A stretch of DNA of 64,000 nucleotides, taken from a virus. The notes beneath the pieces were generated by a model. That model saw only the letters and a list, made by a program, of their open reading frames with translations. It did not search any database and was not told the DNA's origin. The translations under genes and the position numbers were made by a program. The DNA lies in the IMG/VR virus record IMGVR_UViG_3300042691_039521, positions 1 to 64,000 of that record; one strand, 5' to 3'. Shown piece by piece: positions 29,387 to 38,722 of this stretch (position 1 is its first letter; every line of letters starts with the position of its first letter).

Positions 29387-31001
29387 TTCAGATCTTACAG
29401 AGGAAGAGGCAATGTTGTTTGCTTTACTTATGGATGAATCCGGTGTTGATCACATGGAATTTTTGTGGGCAGATAATACGAGTGACGACGGCTTGTTCAG
29501 AACTTGGCCAATCCAAATGGCTTGGTGGAGAACGCCGGGGCAAAAAATTCTTTCTGCTGGAAGTAGATCTATTGGAAAAAGTCTTTCAATTTTAGGAAGA
29601 TCATTTTCATTTCCGTTCGTAGCGTCTGGTGAAGAAATGGTTATTACCGCTCCTGATGGCGATCGTTTGGGTGCTATTACCGATAAGGTTGAAACACTTT
29701 TTCTCAATAATGTCATAGCGGAAGCGATGTTAGCTCCTGGTACCAGAGGAAGAATTAAACATAGACCATTTCATATTTCTTTTGCTAATGGCGCTCGTAT
29801 TATGGGTCGTATCCCGCGACTTGACGGCACCGGCATTCAGGGTACTCACCCTTTGTGGTTAGAACATGACGAGGCCAGTACCTATCCGGAGAGAGGCTGG
29901 AAGGAAATTGTTGAAACTGTAAAGATTCAGAATCCCCGTGCCCGCTGGAGATGCCACGGTGTAACGATGGGTCCCGGTAACACTTTCGATGATAAGGTTT
30001 CTGGTAATGACCCAACTTGGATTGTTAAAAAACTTCCAGCTATGTATAGACCCAACTGGACAGAGAAGGAACGTCAAGATAAAATCATTGAATATGGTGG
30101 ATATGAATCTTTGGATTATAAGCGCAACATTCTTGGAACAGCAGAAGGTGCTGATAGTTCGCTTTTAGTTCTATCTCGTTTGATGGCCAATACAGATATT
30201 GACGAATTAAGCGAATTTAATGTATCTGAATATTATAGTGTCTCTGTTACAGACGCTCTTCTTGCAGAGGCAGATGATATTTTAGAACTTGTTGATCCAC
30301 CTATTTCTCATACTGAGTATAAGAAAGTATGGATGGGAATGGATTATGGCTTAACAACTTCTCTATCTTGTATTTTAGTTTTTACTGAAGTGCAATTACC
30401 GGGTGAAAAGTTTGGTAGATTGAAGCTTGTTTCTAGAATCATGATGTCAAAGATTCCCACTGAGCAACAGGTAAGAGTCATCAAGCATTTAATGTCTATC
30501 TACCGACCTATAGCAATAGCCTTCGATGCTCACGGCGTTGGGCAGCCAGCTTATGAATGGCTACAGAAAGAGGTTCGTGAAGATTCATCTATTTCATGGA
30601 TGCTTGATAGAGTTAAGGGATACTCATTTTCTGAGAATATAGTTGTTGATTTCGATGAGAAAGTTGATATCAACACTGATATAAAAGAGGATTGGAAAAG
30701 AGCGGTTATTACTAGAAAGACTAGTGATGCTTCATTAGATATACTTAGACTAGTTGTCGACACTGGCCGAATATGGCTACCTTATGACAAGGAATTGATT
30801 GGTGAGCTTCAGTCAATTCCAAGAAAAGAATTAATGACATTAGACGAATATGGTAAACCTCGCAGAAAAAAGGGTCAACATATGCTTGACGCCTTTAGGT
30901 TTGCTTTATTAGCCTGGAAGCAACAGCCAATAGAAGAGGTTGTTAGCAAGTATGAAAACTCATGGGAACCCCCTTCAATGATCATTATGGATTATTTATG
31001 A
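29379..31001 (+). CDS. terL: Terminase large subunit
   Basis: This is a 540-residue packaging motor. Walker A is GSRSIGKS (about 62-69), Walker B WLEHDEAS (about 158-165). The RNase H-like nuclease has MGMDYG (about 321-326), AFDAHGVG (about 384-391) and HMLDAFRFALLAW (about 503-515) for metal binding. It packages concatemeric DNA into proheads and cuts it. It is followed by a 97-residue gene and then the portal. Confidence 0.93.
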   Translation: MIDSDLTEEEAMLFALLMDESGVDHMEFLWADNTSDDGLFRTWPIQMAWWRTPGQKILSAGSRSIGKSLSILGRSFSFPFVASGEEMVITAPDGDRLGAITDKVETLFLNNVIAEAMLAPGTRGRIKHRPFHISFANGARIMGRIPRLDGTGIQGTHPLWLEHDEASTYPERGWKEIVETVKIQNPRARWRCHGVTMGPGNTFDDKVSGNDPTWIVKKLPAMYRPNWTEKERQDKIIEYGGYESLDYKRNILGTAEGADSSLLVLSRLMANTDIDELSEFNVSEYYSVSVTDALLAEADDILELVDPPISHTEYKKVWMGMDYGLTTSLSCILVFTEVQLPGEKFGRLKLVSRIMMSKIPTEQQVRVIKHLMSIYRPIAIAFDAHGVGQPAYEWLQKEVREDSSISWMLDRVKGYSFSENIVVDFDEKVDINTDIKEDWKRAVITRKTSDASLDILRLVVDTGRIWLPYDKELIGELQSIPRKELMTLDEYGKPRRKKGQHMLDAFRFALLAWKQQPIEEVVSKYENSWEPPSMIIMDYL

Positions 31002-31038
31002 TCACAGTAGACGTAATATTAGGAGAAAGGCAGTTAAT

Positions 31039-31332
31039 TTGACTTCAGATGAGGTTCTTGGACAATGGCGACCAGAAATACTTGGTTATCTAAAAGAAAT
31101 GTATACCTTTAAAGATGAAACAGATTCAAGAGAAATACTCAGGACTCTCTCAGCATTCTCTGCTAGAGCATCTTGGATGAGAAACCTTGCTATTCGTTCA
31201 TCACAGAATGATATTATTCGTTTTAGGCTAGATGAACTTGATCCATTTCTAGATGAGGTTGAAAGACAATTTAAGATATATAGCCGTCTAATCTCGGCTA
31301 ACCAATTTGAATTAGATCTTACCACAAAGTGA
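31039..31332 (+). CDS. Small helical protein between terL and portal
   Basis: This 97-residue protein is read from TTG behind AGGAGAAAGG. It is helical and charged, with no recognised family. The 5' region (31008-31018) has TAGACGTAAT, which resembles the start region of the late promoter sites, but no CGATA block precedes it. Confidence 0.55.
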   Translation: MTSDEVLGQWRPEILGYLKEMYTFKDETDSREILRTLSAFSARASWMRNLAIRSSQNDIIRFRLDELDPFLDEVERQFKIYSRLISANQFELDLTTK

Positions 31333-31338
31333 GGATAG

Positions 31339-33036
31339 ATGACTAACGTTGATACTGGAATTTTAGAAGAACTCGGAGATGAGTCCGAGGTTCTATGGAT
31401 TAATGAAACCGATGTTGAGAATAGACTGATAGCAGAAGCCGTTCGTGAACAGGTTCCAGAATTAGCGTATCTAACCAGAAGCCTGAATCAATGGACTAAC
31501 GATTACTCTGGAAAGTCACGACCCGGTGGCCTATTCAGTCAGAATAAATATGTTGCTCCAGATAATATCTTCGATGAATTTAGATTAGCAGCAGAAGCTG
31601 CTCGTAACGATGATATTGTTTCAAATGCTGTAGAAACTACAGAGCAATTAGCGTTTAAAAGAATTATGGTTGAGTCACAGAATGATGATGAAACAACTAT
31701 TTGGGCACAAATCAAAGATGATCTTAACTTAGAAACCAGAATGAGAGAAATTTGGCGTGAGCTTTTCGTCGTTTCGCAGTGCTATGTCGCTGTGTTATGG
31801 GATAGAAAAGATTATAGAGTTAAAGGATTCACTGAATCTGGTAAAAAATCTAAAAAAGTATATAGAAACCTTTTGGTTCCAAAAGGCATCACTTTGTTAG
31901 ATCCATGTAAAGTTTTTCCTGTTGGTAATTTCATGTTTAATCAGGAAGAATTAGTTTATATTGCTGATGAGAGTGAAGCAAGATTATTCCACGAGACACT
32001 TGCTGGCCTGAATAGCTCCGATCTTATTGTTAAACAATTATTTTTGAAACCATATAAGGCTTCACCAGCTTTTATTTCGCAAATGCAGAACCTTACAGGT
32101 CAATATGCTTTAGCTGATAGATTGTTCCTACTTAATCCAGAGAATGTTTGGCGCATTACCTCTACTCGTCCTCAATACCAGATGTTTGCTGATGTCCGTA
32201 TGCGATCGGTTTTTGAACTTCTTGATATGAAGCATAATCTGAGAGAGATGGATCGTGCGGACATTCTTGGCAATCTTAACGCTATTATTTTAGTTAAGAA
32301 GGGTTCAAAGGAACGCCCAGCAACCCAGAACGAATTACAGCAAGCCTCTGCTCAGGTACAGAACTCTGCCCGTATTCCCATTATTGTTTCTGACGATCGT
32401 ATGGAAATTGAGATTATCACAAGAAAGACAGATAATACTCTTCGTCCAGAAAGATACAATAACCTTGATTCTAGAATTACCTCTAGATTATTCCAGATTC
32501 TTTCAACCGGTGCATATTCATCAGGTACGGCACTTGATAATTCGACAGGACTCTTTAAGGTTATTGCAGCCTCCATGGAAGCGCGAAGAGATAATATTCG
32601 ACAGGCTCTCATGGATAATATCTTTGATAAGATATACGAGCGTAATGATCAGATCCTTGATGAACCCGTGATGAACTTCTACCCAAGAAGAATCGCTTTG
32701 GAGTTTGACCCTCACTTTGCACAATACGTTTACGACCTGTTTATTCAGGGACAGATTTCTCATGAGACTGCTCTCGCTGAAATTGATATTACTCTATCTG
32801 AGGAAGCAGCGAAGAAACGTAAAGAAGAAGAGTTGTATGATGATATCTTTGATCCACCTAGACCACCTGGAGCGGCCGGTGGTGGTACCGGCGATCAGAA
32901 AACTGACGGAAGAACCGGTGGTGGCAATAATAATGGTGGAGGAACTAATCAGGAATCATTTAACTCTAATCCAAGAAGTGGTTCTCCTAATGAAGAGGAA
33001 ACAGCCGAAGCCGAAGAGGAAACAGCCGAAAATTAA
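31339..33036 (+). CDS. Portal protein
   Basis: This 565-residue protein lies between terL and the head maturation genes, the canonical portal position. The N-terminal body, the long central helix region (MKHNLREMDRADILGNLNAIIL) and the ARMEVEII-type strands fit phage portal proteins of siphoviruses. The last 70 residues are disordered, Gly/Asn-rich then Glu-rich (EEETAEAEEETAEN). It forms the dodecameric DNA channel. Confidence 0.82.
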   Translation: MTNVDTGILEELGDESEVLWINETDVENRLIAEAVREQVPELAYLTRSLNQWTNDYSGKSRPGGLFSQNKYVAPDNIFDEFRLAAEAARNDDIVSNAVETTEQLAFKRIMVESQNDDETTIWAQIKDDLNLETRMREIWRELFVVSQCYVAVLWDRKDYRVKGFTESGKKSKKVYRNLLVPKGITLLDPCKVFPVGNFMFNQEELVYIADESEARLFHETLAGLNSSDLIVKQLFLKPYKASPAFISQMQNLTGQYALADRLFLLNPENVWRITSTRPQYQMFADVRMRSVFELLDMKHNLREMDRADILGNLNAIILVKKGSKERPATQNELQQASAQVQNSARIPIIVSDDRMEIEIITRKTDNTLRPERYNNLDSRITSRLFQILSTGAYSSGTALDNSTGLFKVIAASMEARRDNIRQALMDNIFDKIYERNDQILDEPVMNFYPRRIALEFDPHFAQYVYDLFIQGQISHETALAEIDITLSEEAAKKRKEEELYDDIFDPPRPPGAAGGGTGDQKTDGRTGGGNNNGGGTNQESFNSNPRSGSPNEEETAEAEEETAEN

Positions 33037-33066
33037 TATAGAAGCATTAGAAAGGATGGTTGCTGC

Positions 33067-33837
33067 ATGACTATTTTAACGGAGGGTGAGAAGTCTTTCT
33101 TTTTGACTACCCCTGCAATTCTCATTGATGAATCTAAAGACGTAGCTTCCAACTGGGCTTCTGATCATATTAAGCCGAATCCAGCCTTGAAGTGGGTTCT
33201 TGGTAAATATGTTGAAGCTGATAACGCTAACTCTAATGGTCAATATTGGACTCTTGATGATTTGCGTATCTCAAGTCCTACAATTAATCATTCACCAATG
33301 AACATAGATCATCATTCGAATGAAATTGTTGGAACATGGGTGGCCTCAGAACTTCTATATCCTACCGAAGATAAGTCTAATATTACAAATCCTTACGTTG
33401 AAGTTCTTGGTGTCTTCTGGAAAGCTTATTTTCCAGAGATGCTAGATAAAGTTCAGGAAGCATTTGATTCTGGTACTCTCCATATTTCGATGGAATGTGT
33501 TGGTGAAACGGTTACCTGTGTCGGAACAGATAACGCTTGTGGGCAAACTTTTGAGTATGCTGGATCTTTCAGTGATACTTACTGTGAGCATATTCAGAAT
33601 CGTGAATCATATCGACAAATCAATAAACCACACTTCCTTGGTGGAGCATTAATTGTTCCACCAAACCGTCCCGGTTGGAAAGATGCTTCGGTGAATGAAA
33701 TAGCTAATCTAACAACCGATGAAGATGCTGATGCAATGATTAAAGAAATTGCACAAGGTTCTCCAGAAGGCTCCCCAGAAGAATGGGAAGCCATTATGTG
33801 GGAAATACAATTACGGAAATTCACTCAGATAAGTTAA
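33067..33837 (+). CDS. Candidate capsid maturation protease
   Basis: This 256-residue protein has NHSPMNIDHHSNEIVGTWV followed by YVEVLGVFWKAYFPEM and SGTLHISMECVGETVTC. The His-plus-strand and later Ser in a GTLHIS(M) context match prohead proteases of the S78/S14-like group. A GTDNACGQTFEY Cys-pair is unusual. Position before the scaffold supports the role. Not proven by a complete catalytic triad. Confidence 0.6.
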   Translation: MTILTEGEKSFFLTTPAILIDESKDVASNWASDHIKPNPALKWVLGKYVEADNANSNGQYWTLDDLRISSPTINHSPMNIDHHSNEIVGTWVASELLYPTEDKSNITNPYVEVLGVFWKAYFPEMLDKVQEAFDSGTLHISMECVGETVTCVGTDNACGQTFEYAGSFSDTYCEHIQNRESYRQINKPHFLGGALIVPPNRPGWKDASVNEIANLTTDEDADAMIKEIAQGSPEGSPEEWEAIMWEIQLRKFTQIS

Positions 33838-33872
33838 TGTTTTTCAAAAAAATACTCTTATTTTTGTAAAGT

Positions 33873-33892
33873 GCCGATAATTTTTGTAGACG
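33873..33892 (+). promoter_or_regulatory. Candidate late promoter of scaffold and capsid genes (site F)
   Basis: GCCGATAATTTTTGTAGACG contains the exact FliA/WhiG -10 octamer GCCGATAA, then TAGACG after the standard seven-base gap. It lies 19 bases before the scaffold start codon. No -35 is obvious. Confidence 0.65.
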
Positions 33893-33910
33893 TAGAAAGG
33901 GGTTTAATTC

Positions 33911-34654
33911 ATGGATGAATTAAAGAAACTACATGATGAACATCTAGCGAACAAACCCGACTCTATGTCGGACGAGGACTATGCCTCAGTTATTGAGCAG
34001 CATAAAACCAATTGTCCATTTTGTAATGATCAAGCGATTTCCGATAACGATCCCGAAGAAGGGGGTGACATGGATACATTTACTCAAGAAGAATTAGATG
34101 CCGCTGTAGAAGCAGCCGTTGCCCCTATTCAAGCTGAGCTTAAGGGTCTTAAAGATTCTGCTGCTGAGTCAGAGGTAGACACCCGTGTTGCTGAGGCTAA
34201 GGCTGAAGCAGACGAGCGTGTGGCTGAACTACAGGCCCAATTAGAAGCAGCGGTTCTTGAAGCCCAAACGGCTAAAGATGAACTAGCTAATCTAAACTCT
34301 TACCTAGAGTCAGAAAAAGAAGCTGCCGAGCTAGCAGAACTTTACGAAGCTGTTAAGGCTGATCGTAAGGCAAAGATTGCTGAAGTAGCAAATTTCCCAG
34401 AAGACTTCCTAGAAGCAAATCTAGACCGTTGGTGCGCGGAAGATGAAGAATCTTTTGCTGCTCGCCTAGAAGAGTGGAAAATTTCTTCAAGCAAGAAAGA
34501 AGAAGTTGTAGAAGAAGCAAGCCTCAGCAATGAAGCTATCCGCTCTACTGCAATGAATTCCGTAAGACCTGTAGAGACAGAAGCGAAGATCAAGGGTGAC
34601 CTTGCTAATCTATTCGCTGCTGGCACTGCTGGTTATGATATTAAGAAACTATAA
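33911..34654 (+). CDS. Scaffolding protein
   Basis: This 247-residue, highly acidic, mostly helical protein has long coiled-coil stretches (ERVAELQAQLEAAVLEAQTAKDEL), directly before decoration and major capsid genes. This is the typical scaffolding position and make-up. The first 53 residues carry a CPFCND knuckle and differ in character. An internal ATG at 34070 with GGGGGTGAC could start a second, shorter form. Confidence 0.78.
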   Translation: MDELKKLHDEHLANKPDSMSDEDYASVIEQHKTNCPFCNDQAISDNDPEEGGDMDTFTQEELDAAVEAAVAPIQAELKGLKDSAAESEVDTRVAEAKAEADERVAELQAQLEAAVLEAQTAKDELANLNSYLESEKEAAELAELYEAVKADRKAKIAEVANFPEDFLEANLDRWCAEDEESFAARLEEWKISSSKKEEVVEEASLSNEAIRSTAMNSVRPVETEAKIKGDLANLFAAGTAGYDIKKL

Positions 34655-34668
34655 GAAAGGGGTAACAC

Positions 34669-35238
34669 ATGAATACTCGTAATTTTCAGTTCCGTGTATC
34701 TCCCCTAGATGGCGAGCGGGGAAGCCGCTTTGTTCTAGATTCTGAGTCCGATGCTCTACCACAGGGCGTTCCAGTAGTAGCAACCGGCGAGTTCGACGCT
34801 ACTGGTCGTGCTATTGTAGAACTAGCTACCGATGACGGTGGCAACCTTGACAAGCCTAAGGCTGGTCAAGGTGGGATTCTTGTTTACGAACAATTCCGCT
34901 ACGATGGGACAGATACTGCTATTACCACATACTCTGACATGGACACAGTTCCTGCTGGCCGTGGTGTTCAAGTTGTAACCGGTGAAAACCGTGTGAAGGT
35001 TGCATACAAGACCACTGATGCTACAGCGTTCTACAACCGTGCAAACTACCCAACTGCTCGTGTAATGGTTGCTGGCGCAGGCGCCACTCCTACCGTTGCA
35101 GTAGGTGACTACCTAACCCCAGGCACCGGCTCTGATGTTGCTGGCTACTGGAAAGAAACTTCAGATGCAGCCGAAGCTTGGTTAGTTGTAACATCCGTCG
35201 ATTCAAACGGCTGGGTTGAAGCCGTTCTAAACTTCTGA
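34669..35238 (+). CDS. Candidate capsid decoration protein
   Basis: This 189-residue beta-rich protein has a good ribosome-binding site (AAAGGGG). The position between scaffold and major capsid, and codons matched to high expression (many C-ending, like the capsid gene), fit a head decoration or stabilisation protein. No family name is certain. Confidence 0.65.
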   Translation: MNTRNFQFRVSPLDGERGSRFVLDSESDALPQGVPVVATGEFDATGRAIVELATDDGGNLDKPKAGQGGILVYEQFRYDGTDTAITTYSDMDTVPAGRGVQVVTGENRVKVAYKTTDATAFYNRANYPTARVMVAGAGATPTVAVGDYLTPGTGSDVAGYWKETSDAAEAWLVVTSVDSNGWVEAVLNF

Positions 35239-35252
35239 GAGGGGGTCAACAA

Positions 35253-36191
35253 ATGAGTACACTATTTTCTAAAACAGATCCTCTAGTAGAAGAAATGAAG
35301 GCTATTAAGGCTCGCGTTAATGAAGAAGCAGCAGCAAAATTCTATGATGACAAATGGCGTCGTGATGTTGCTCAGGAAATCACTGATGGTATCGAACAAG
35401 GTTTCGAAACTAACAACATCATTGACCTCTTCAGCGAAACCCTTAACCTAGAACTAGATGGTCGATTCGTAATCGAAGAACTTCGTGGTCTACAAGCCTT
35501 CTGGCATGGCCGTGGTGGTTACATTGAGGAAAGCGATCTATGGAAAGATGCATACGAAATTCTACCTGACACAATTGGCTTCCACGTCACTCAGTCAGAA
35601 GATCGTCTTCGTACAAACTTTGCTGAAACCGCTGAAACCCTAGTTCGTCTAGGTACCAAGCGTGTTATCGCTGAAATCAACAATCGTGTTCTAGCCGTAT
35701 ATCAGGCAGCTATTCAGTCTGGTGACGACTCCTACATTGGGGCTGGCTCCCTTTCTCTAGCGAACCTTAACTCCGCTCTAGCGGGTGTTCGGGACGCTTC
35801 AGAAAACTCCAACCCAGTAATCATTGGTCGTTCAACAATGACCGAGAAGATCATTGATCTTCTTACCGTAGGTAACACTTACCAGATGTTTACCCCCGAA
35901 ACCAACGAGAGCATTCTCGCCACTGGTGTTCGCGGTGTCTACCGTGGCGCTCAGGTTATCACTCTAAACAATTACACTGATGCTGATGGAAATTCAACTT
36001 TCCCAGCGAATGAAATCTTTGTTCTTGATAGAAGTGCTGGCAAGACCGCTTTCTTCGGTGGTCCTCAGTTCAAGGAATACCTTGAGCCTAACAACTGGAA
36101 CTGGCACTACATTGCACGTTGGGATGTCGCTTCGACTCTCATCTACAAGGATCGTGTCCGTCGTATCGTTGTTGGTGACGTAGCTCCTTGA
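35253..36191 (+). CDS. Major capsid protein
   Basis: This 312-residue protein with strongly biased codons, followed by a strong terminator, is the expected major capsid protein. After a helical N-terminal arm, beta-rich parts include VIIGRSTMTEKIIDLL and a closing ARWDVASTLIYKDRVRRIVVGD. The HK97-type fold is inferred from position and pattern, not from a clear signature. No long N-terminal delta domain is visible; scaffold is separate. Confidence 0.85.
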   Translation: MSTLFSKTDPLVEEMKAIKARVNEEAAAKFYDDKWRRDVAQEITDGIEQGFETNNIIDLFSETLNLELDGRFVIEELRGLQAFWHGRGGYIEESDLWKDAYEILPDTIGFHVTQSEDRLRTNFAETAETLVRLGTKRVIAEINNRVLAVYQAAIQSGDDSYIGAGSLSLANLNSALAGVRDASENSNPVIIGRSTMTEKIIDLLTVGNTYQMFTPETNESILATGVRGVYRGAQVITLNNYTDADGNSTFPANEIFVLDRSAGKTAFFGGPQFKEYLEPNNWNWHYIARWDVASTLIYKDRVRRIVVGDVAP

Positions 36192-36217
36192 TAAGCTTTT
36201 AACCTAAGGTTCTAATT

Positions 36218-36254
36218 AAGCCGCCTTGCTCATATTGGCAGGGCGGCTTTTTTA
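36218..36254 (+). terminator. Terminator after the major capsid gene
   Basis: AAGCCGCCTTGC pairs with GCAGGGCGGCTT (one bulge) followed by TTTTTTAG. It partly isolates the capsid gene; a candidate late promoter follows at 36273. Confidence 0.88.
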
Positions 36255-36272
36255 GTTCTTTTCTTTATATCA

Positions 36273-36292
36273 TCCGATGTATATTATAGGAA
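36273..36292 (+). promoter_or_regulatory. Candidate late promoter after capsid terminator (site G)
   Basis: TCCGATGTATATTATAGGAA shows CCGATG, seven bases and TAGGAA. It is 27 bases before the start at 36319 and directly behind the capsid terminator. Confidence 0.65.
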
Positions 36293-36318
36293 TCGTTTTT
36301 ATACAAAGGAGAAAAGAT

Positions 36319-36843
36319 ATGCCACGTAGAGAAGATTTAGAAGTTTGGGAAAACCGTAATCGTAGCGAATTTTGGGTCATGAAAGAAGATCTATCCGGTG
36401 ATGTCGTACCAGTTCGTGTTCCCCCAGGCAAGCAGATTGAGATTTCAACCTACGACCGCCAGCGGAATCAGGAACAAACAATCGACCCTAAATTTGATTG
36501 GTTCACTAATGGGGCTTTGTCAAGAGTTAGGCTTGTTGATACAGCCGAAGACATTGAAGAGATTGAGGCCAACCCCAATGCTAAGTCAGAAAAAGAACTG
36601 ATTGCGCTTCTTAATCTTAATGCCAATGAATTAAAAAAGGAACTTGCTGAGATTACAAGTCCATTGGTACTAGCTCGACTCAAAGAATTCATTGAATCCG
36701 ATGATGCAGATAAAATCGAAAGCCTCACCGTTGCTAAGAACAAAGCTGTTATTAGTAGATATGAAGAACTTCATCCACCTGTGACGGGCAAGGTTTTTGA
36801 TACATACGAAGAAGCTATTGCCAAACCCAAGAAGCTATCGTAA
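36319..36843 (+). CDS. Hypothetical head-proximal protein
   Basis: This 174-residue protein is read from the ATG at 36319, which has AAAGGAGAAAAG before it; a longer frame from 36277 would start within the promoter. The N-terminal half is beta-rich and the C-terminal half helical and charged (NELKKELAEITSPLVLARLKEFI). Position suggests a head or connector-associated role. No family. Confidence 0.6.
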   Translation: MPRREDLEVWENRNRSEFWVMKEDLSGDVVPVRVPPGKQIEISTYDRQRNQEQTIDPKFDWFTNGALSRVRLVDTAEDIEEIEANPNAKSEKELIALLNLNANELKKELAEITSPLVLARLKEFIESDDADKIESLTVAKNKAVISRYEELHPPVTGKVFDTYEEAIAKPKKLS

Positions 36844-36863
36844 TCCGATATATTTGTTAGTAT
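36844..36863 (+). promoter_or_regulatory. Candidate late promoter (site H)
   Basis: TCCGATATATTTGTTAGTAT: CCGATA, seven bases, TAGTAT. It begins right after the stop of the previous gene, 24 bases before the connector gene start at 36887. Confidence 0.55.
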
Positions 36864-36886
36864 TCTTTAAACTTGGAGGTAGTTAA

Positions 36887-37390
36887 ATGGCGTCAATCGA
36901 CTTAGAGGATCTCGTTCCAGATTTAGTGATTGAGCTAAATACTCCTGGTGCTAACATATATGGATCTGTTTCCAACGAAGAGTGGGTATCAAGACTGAGG
37001 AATGCTTTCTGGGAAGCCCATCTCAATGGGTTCATGGATGGGTGGACAGAATCAGATGGGATTGTATCAAAACTCAACGACCCTAGTGCCAACGCCATGA
37101 CTCGTGATCAACAACAGTTAATTATTTTACATGCAGGCATGAATGTTATTCGTGCCGAACTCAGAACGCTAAATACATCTGAATCATATAAAGCTGGACC
37201 CGTTGCTTATGAGGTACAAAAGTCTTCACAGGTTCTTAGGGCTTTGTTAGACGATATGACAAAAAGAATGAACTATCTATTGCAGCGACTAGCTGACATG
37301 GGTATAGCTAGAGATATTTACTACATCAATAGTTATATTGCCCGTCAAGATGCTATTAACTCTGGTGCAACTCCTTGGGTCGGTAACTGA
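36887..37390 (+). CDS. Head-tail connector (adaptor-like) protein
   Basis: This 167-residue mainly helical protein in the gene order portal-capsid-connectors suggests a head-tail adaptor (gp6/gp15-like). The RDIYYINSYIARQDAINSG C-terminus is typical of helical adaptors. It overlaps the next start by one base (TGATG). Confidence 0.6.
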   Translation: MASIDLEDLVPDLVIELNTPGANIYGSVSNEEWVSRLRNAFWEAHLNGFMDGWTESDGIVSKLNDPSANAMTRDQQQLIILHAGMNVIRAELRTLNTSESYKAGPVAYEVQKSSQVLRALLDDMTKRMNYLLQRLADMGIARDIYYINSYIARQDAINSGATPWVGN

Positions 37391-37842
37391 TGGCTACGGT
37401 GCCGGGTTTTGGAGAGGGATTTCCTTCTACTGTTTTCAGAAATAATATTAAGAATGTTATGAGAATGGGTGCCCCCAGTGCTGTAGAACAGAGGGTTACA
37501 TTCCGATGGCCTTCAAAAAAAACTTTTGTTGGTAAAACAGACCCATCGGGTCGACCCTACGACTTAGCTTCAGCAACATCTTCTGTTGTCCAGAAAGAAG
37601 ATGTGCAGATTGATTGCGCTGTGGAGATTTTGGATAGGAACCCAACTGGAACACCTATTGGTGAATTCAATAATCCAAGAGCAACCATAACTGTTTTAGA
37701 TGTTGATTATGAAACAATTAAAGGCTCAACAATAGTTTTGATAGGTGGAAACACTTATAACGTAAACTATGTTGAGCCTGTTGGTTTGTTTGATGTAACT
37801 ATTTATACATTACATTGTCAGGCGGTGGATGAAGCAGCATGA
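37390..37842 (+). CDS. Head-closure-like connector protein
   Basis: This 150-residue beta-barrel-like protein is Pro/Val-rich. The stretch STIVLIGGNTYNVNYVEPVGLFD is the kind seen in head-closure (gp16/Hc1-like) proteins. It sits between adaptor and tail-completion genes. Confidence 0.6.
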   Translation: MATVPGFGEGFPSTVFRNNIKNVMRMGAPSAVEQRVTFRWPSKKTFVGKTDPSGRPYDLASATSSVVQKEDVQIDCAVEILDRNPTGTPIGEFNNPRATITVLDVDYETIKGSTIVLIGGNTYNVNYVEPVGLFDVTIYTLHCQAVDEAA

Positions 37843-38360
37843 GTGAGATAGTAGGTGGTCTAAGACGCAGACTTATTAAAGACAATCTTTATTATATGAT
37901 TCATAACTCTATGGATCAACTCAACTGGTTTAGTGGAGATTTAAGCAATGACCCAGTTGAACTCATTTCAGAGCAGATTGATTCATCAAAGGAGATTAAA
38001 CCAAACAAGATTTCTATTTCGGCAGAAGATCTAAATACCAGAGAATGGGAAATGGGTTCTACTTTAGATGAATATGCTTGGGAGATATATATAGATATCT
38101 TTGCTGAAGATGAATCTGTGGGCATTCATCTATCTGGCGATATATACGATATATTAACAGGAAAATTTACTTCTCTTGGTCGCTCAGATAATAGATTTAA
38201 TGTATATAATCTCGCTGTCGATGGCGAACCTTTTTTGTTTAGTTGTGAATTAAGAAACGTTGAGATTGGTAGAGTTAGAGAGTGGAACAAACCCTTCAAT
38301 AAATATTGGTGGGTTATAGGCGTAACAGTTGTAGATTACTATTATGGAGATGGAGGCTAA
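37839..38360 (+). CDS. Tail completion/neck-like protein
   Basis: This 173-residue protein in the connector order (adaptor, closure, completion) overlaps the previous gene by 4 bases. It is alpha/beta with a DEYAWEIYIDIFAEDESVG strand. A WNKPFNKYWWVIGVTVVDYYYG end is typical of tail-completion proteins that cap the tube. Assignment is by position mainly. Confidence 0.6.
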   Translation: MSEIVGGLRRRLIKDNLYYMIHNSMDQLNWFSGDLSNDPVELISEQIDSSKEIKPNKISISAEDLNTREWEMGSTLDEYAWEIYIDIFAEDESVGIHLSGDIYDILTGKFTSLGRSDNRFNVYNLAVDGEPFLFSCELRNVEIGRVREWNKPFNKYWWVIGVTVVDYYYGDGG

Positions 38361-38362
38361 TA

Positions 38363-38719
38363 ATGGCTACCGTATTTAACAATATTGATAGAGTAGCAGG
38401 TGACCCTTTAGTCTCTGTTAATGTAACGATTGAATTAGTTTGGGACACTTCTGTTAGCGCTTTAGCTAAAATTGCTGATGAAGATACTGTTGTTCGTGGT
38501 TTGTATGGAACAACAACTGATGCAGATGGCTATTGGGAAGTCGATTTGGTTTCAAATGATAATATTACTCCCGATGATTCTCTATATAAAATTACTGAAA
38601 GACTTTCTATTAGCAATGATTCTGTAACATATTATATTTCTGTTCCCGATGCAGCAACTCCAACATCTTGGATTGGTGACATTGTTGTTGATCCCGACGA
38701 CCTACCTACATGGGTGTGA
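38363..38719 (+). CDS. Small Ig/transthyretin-like structural protein
   Basis: This 118-residue protein is read from the ATG at 38363; a longer frame from 38306 lies inside the previous gene. Alternating strands and the GYWEVDLVSNDNITP region suggest a beta-sandwich of the prealbumin type. It lies before collagen-like fibres and could be a small fibre base or tail decoration. Confidence 0.55.
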   Translation: MATVFNNIDRVAGDPLVSVNVTIELVWDTSVSALAKIADEDTVVRGLYGTTTDADGYWEVDLVSNDNITPDDSLYKITERLSISNDSVTYYISVPDAATPTSWIGDIVVDPDDLPTWV

Positions 38720-38722
38720 TGC

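Noticed and set aside
31001-31020. Another late-promoter site before 31039
   Set aside because: TAGACGTAAT resembles the initiator block but no CGATA block precedes it at the seven-base distance, so it was not counted.
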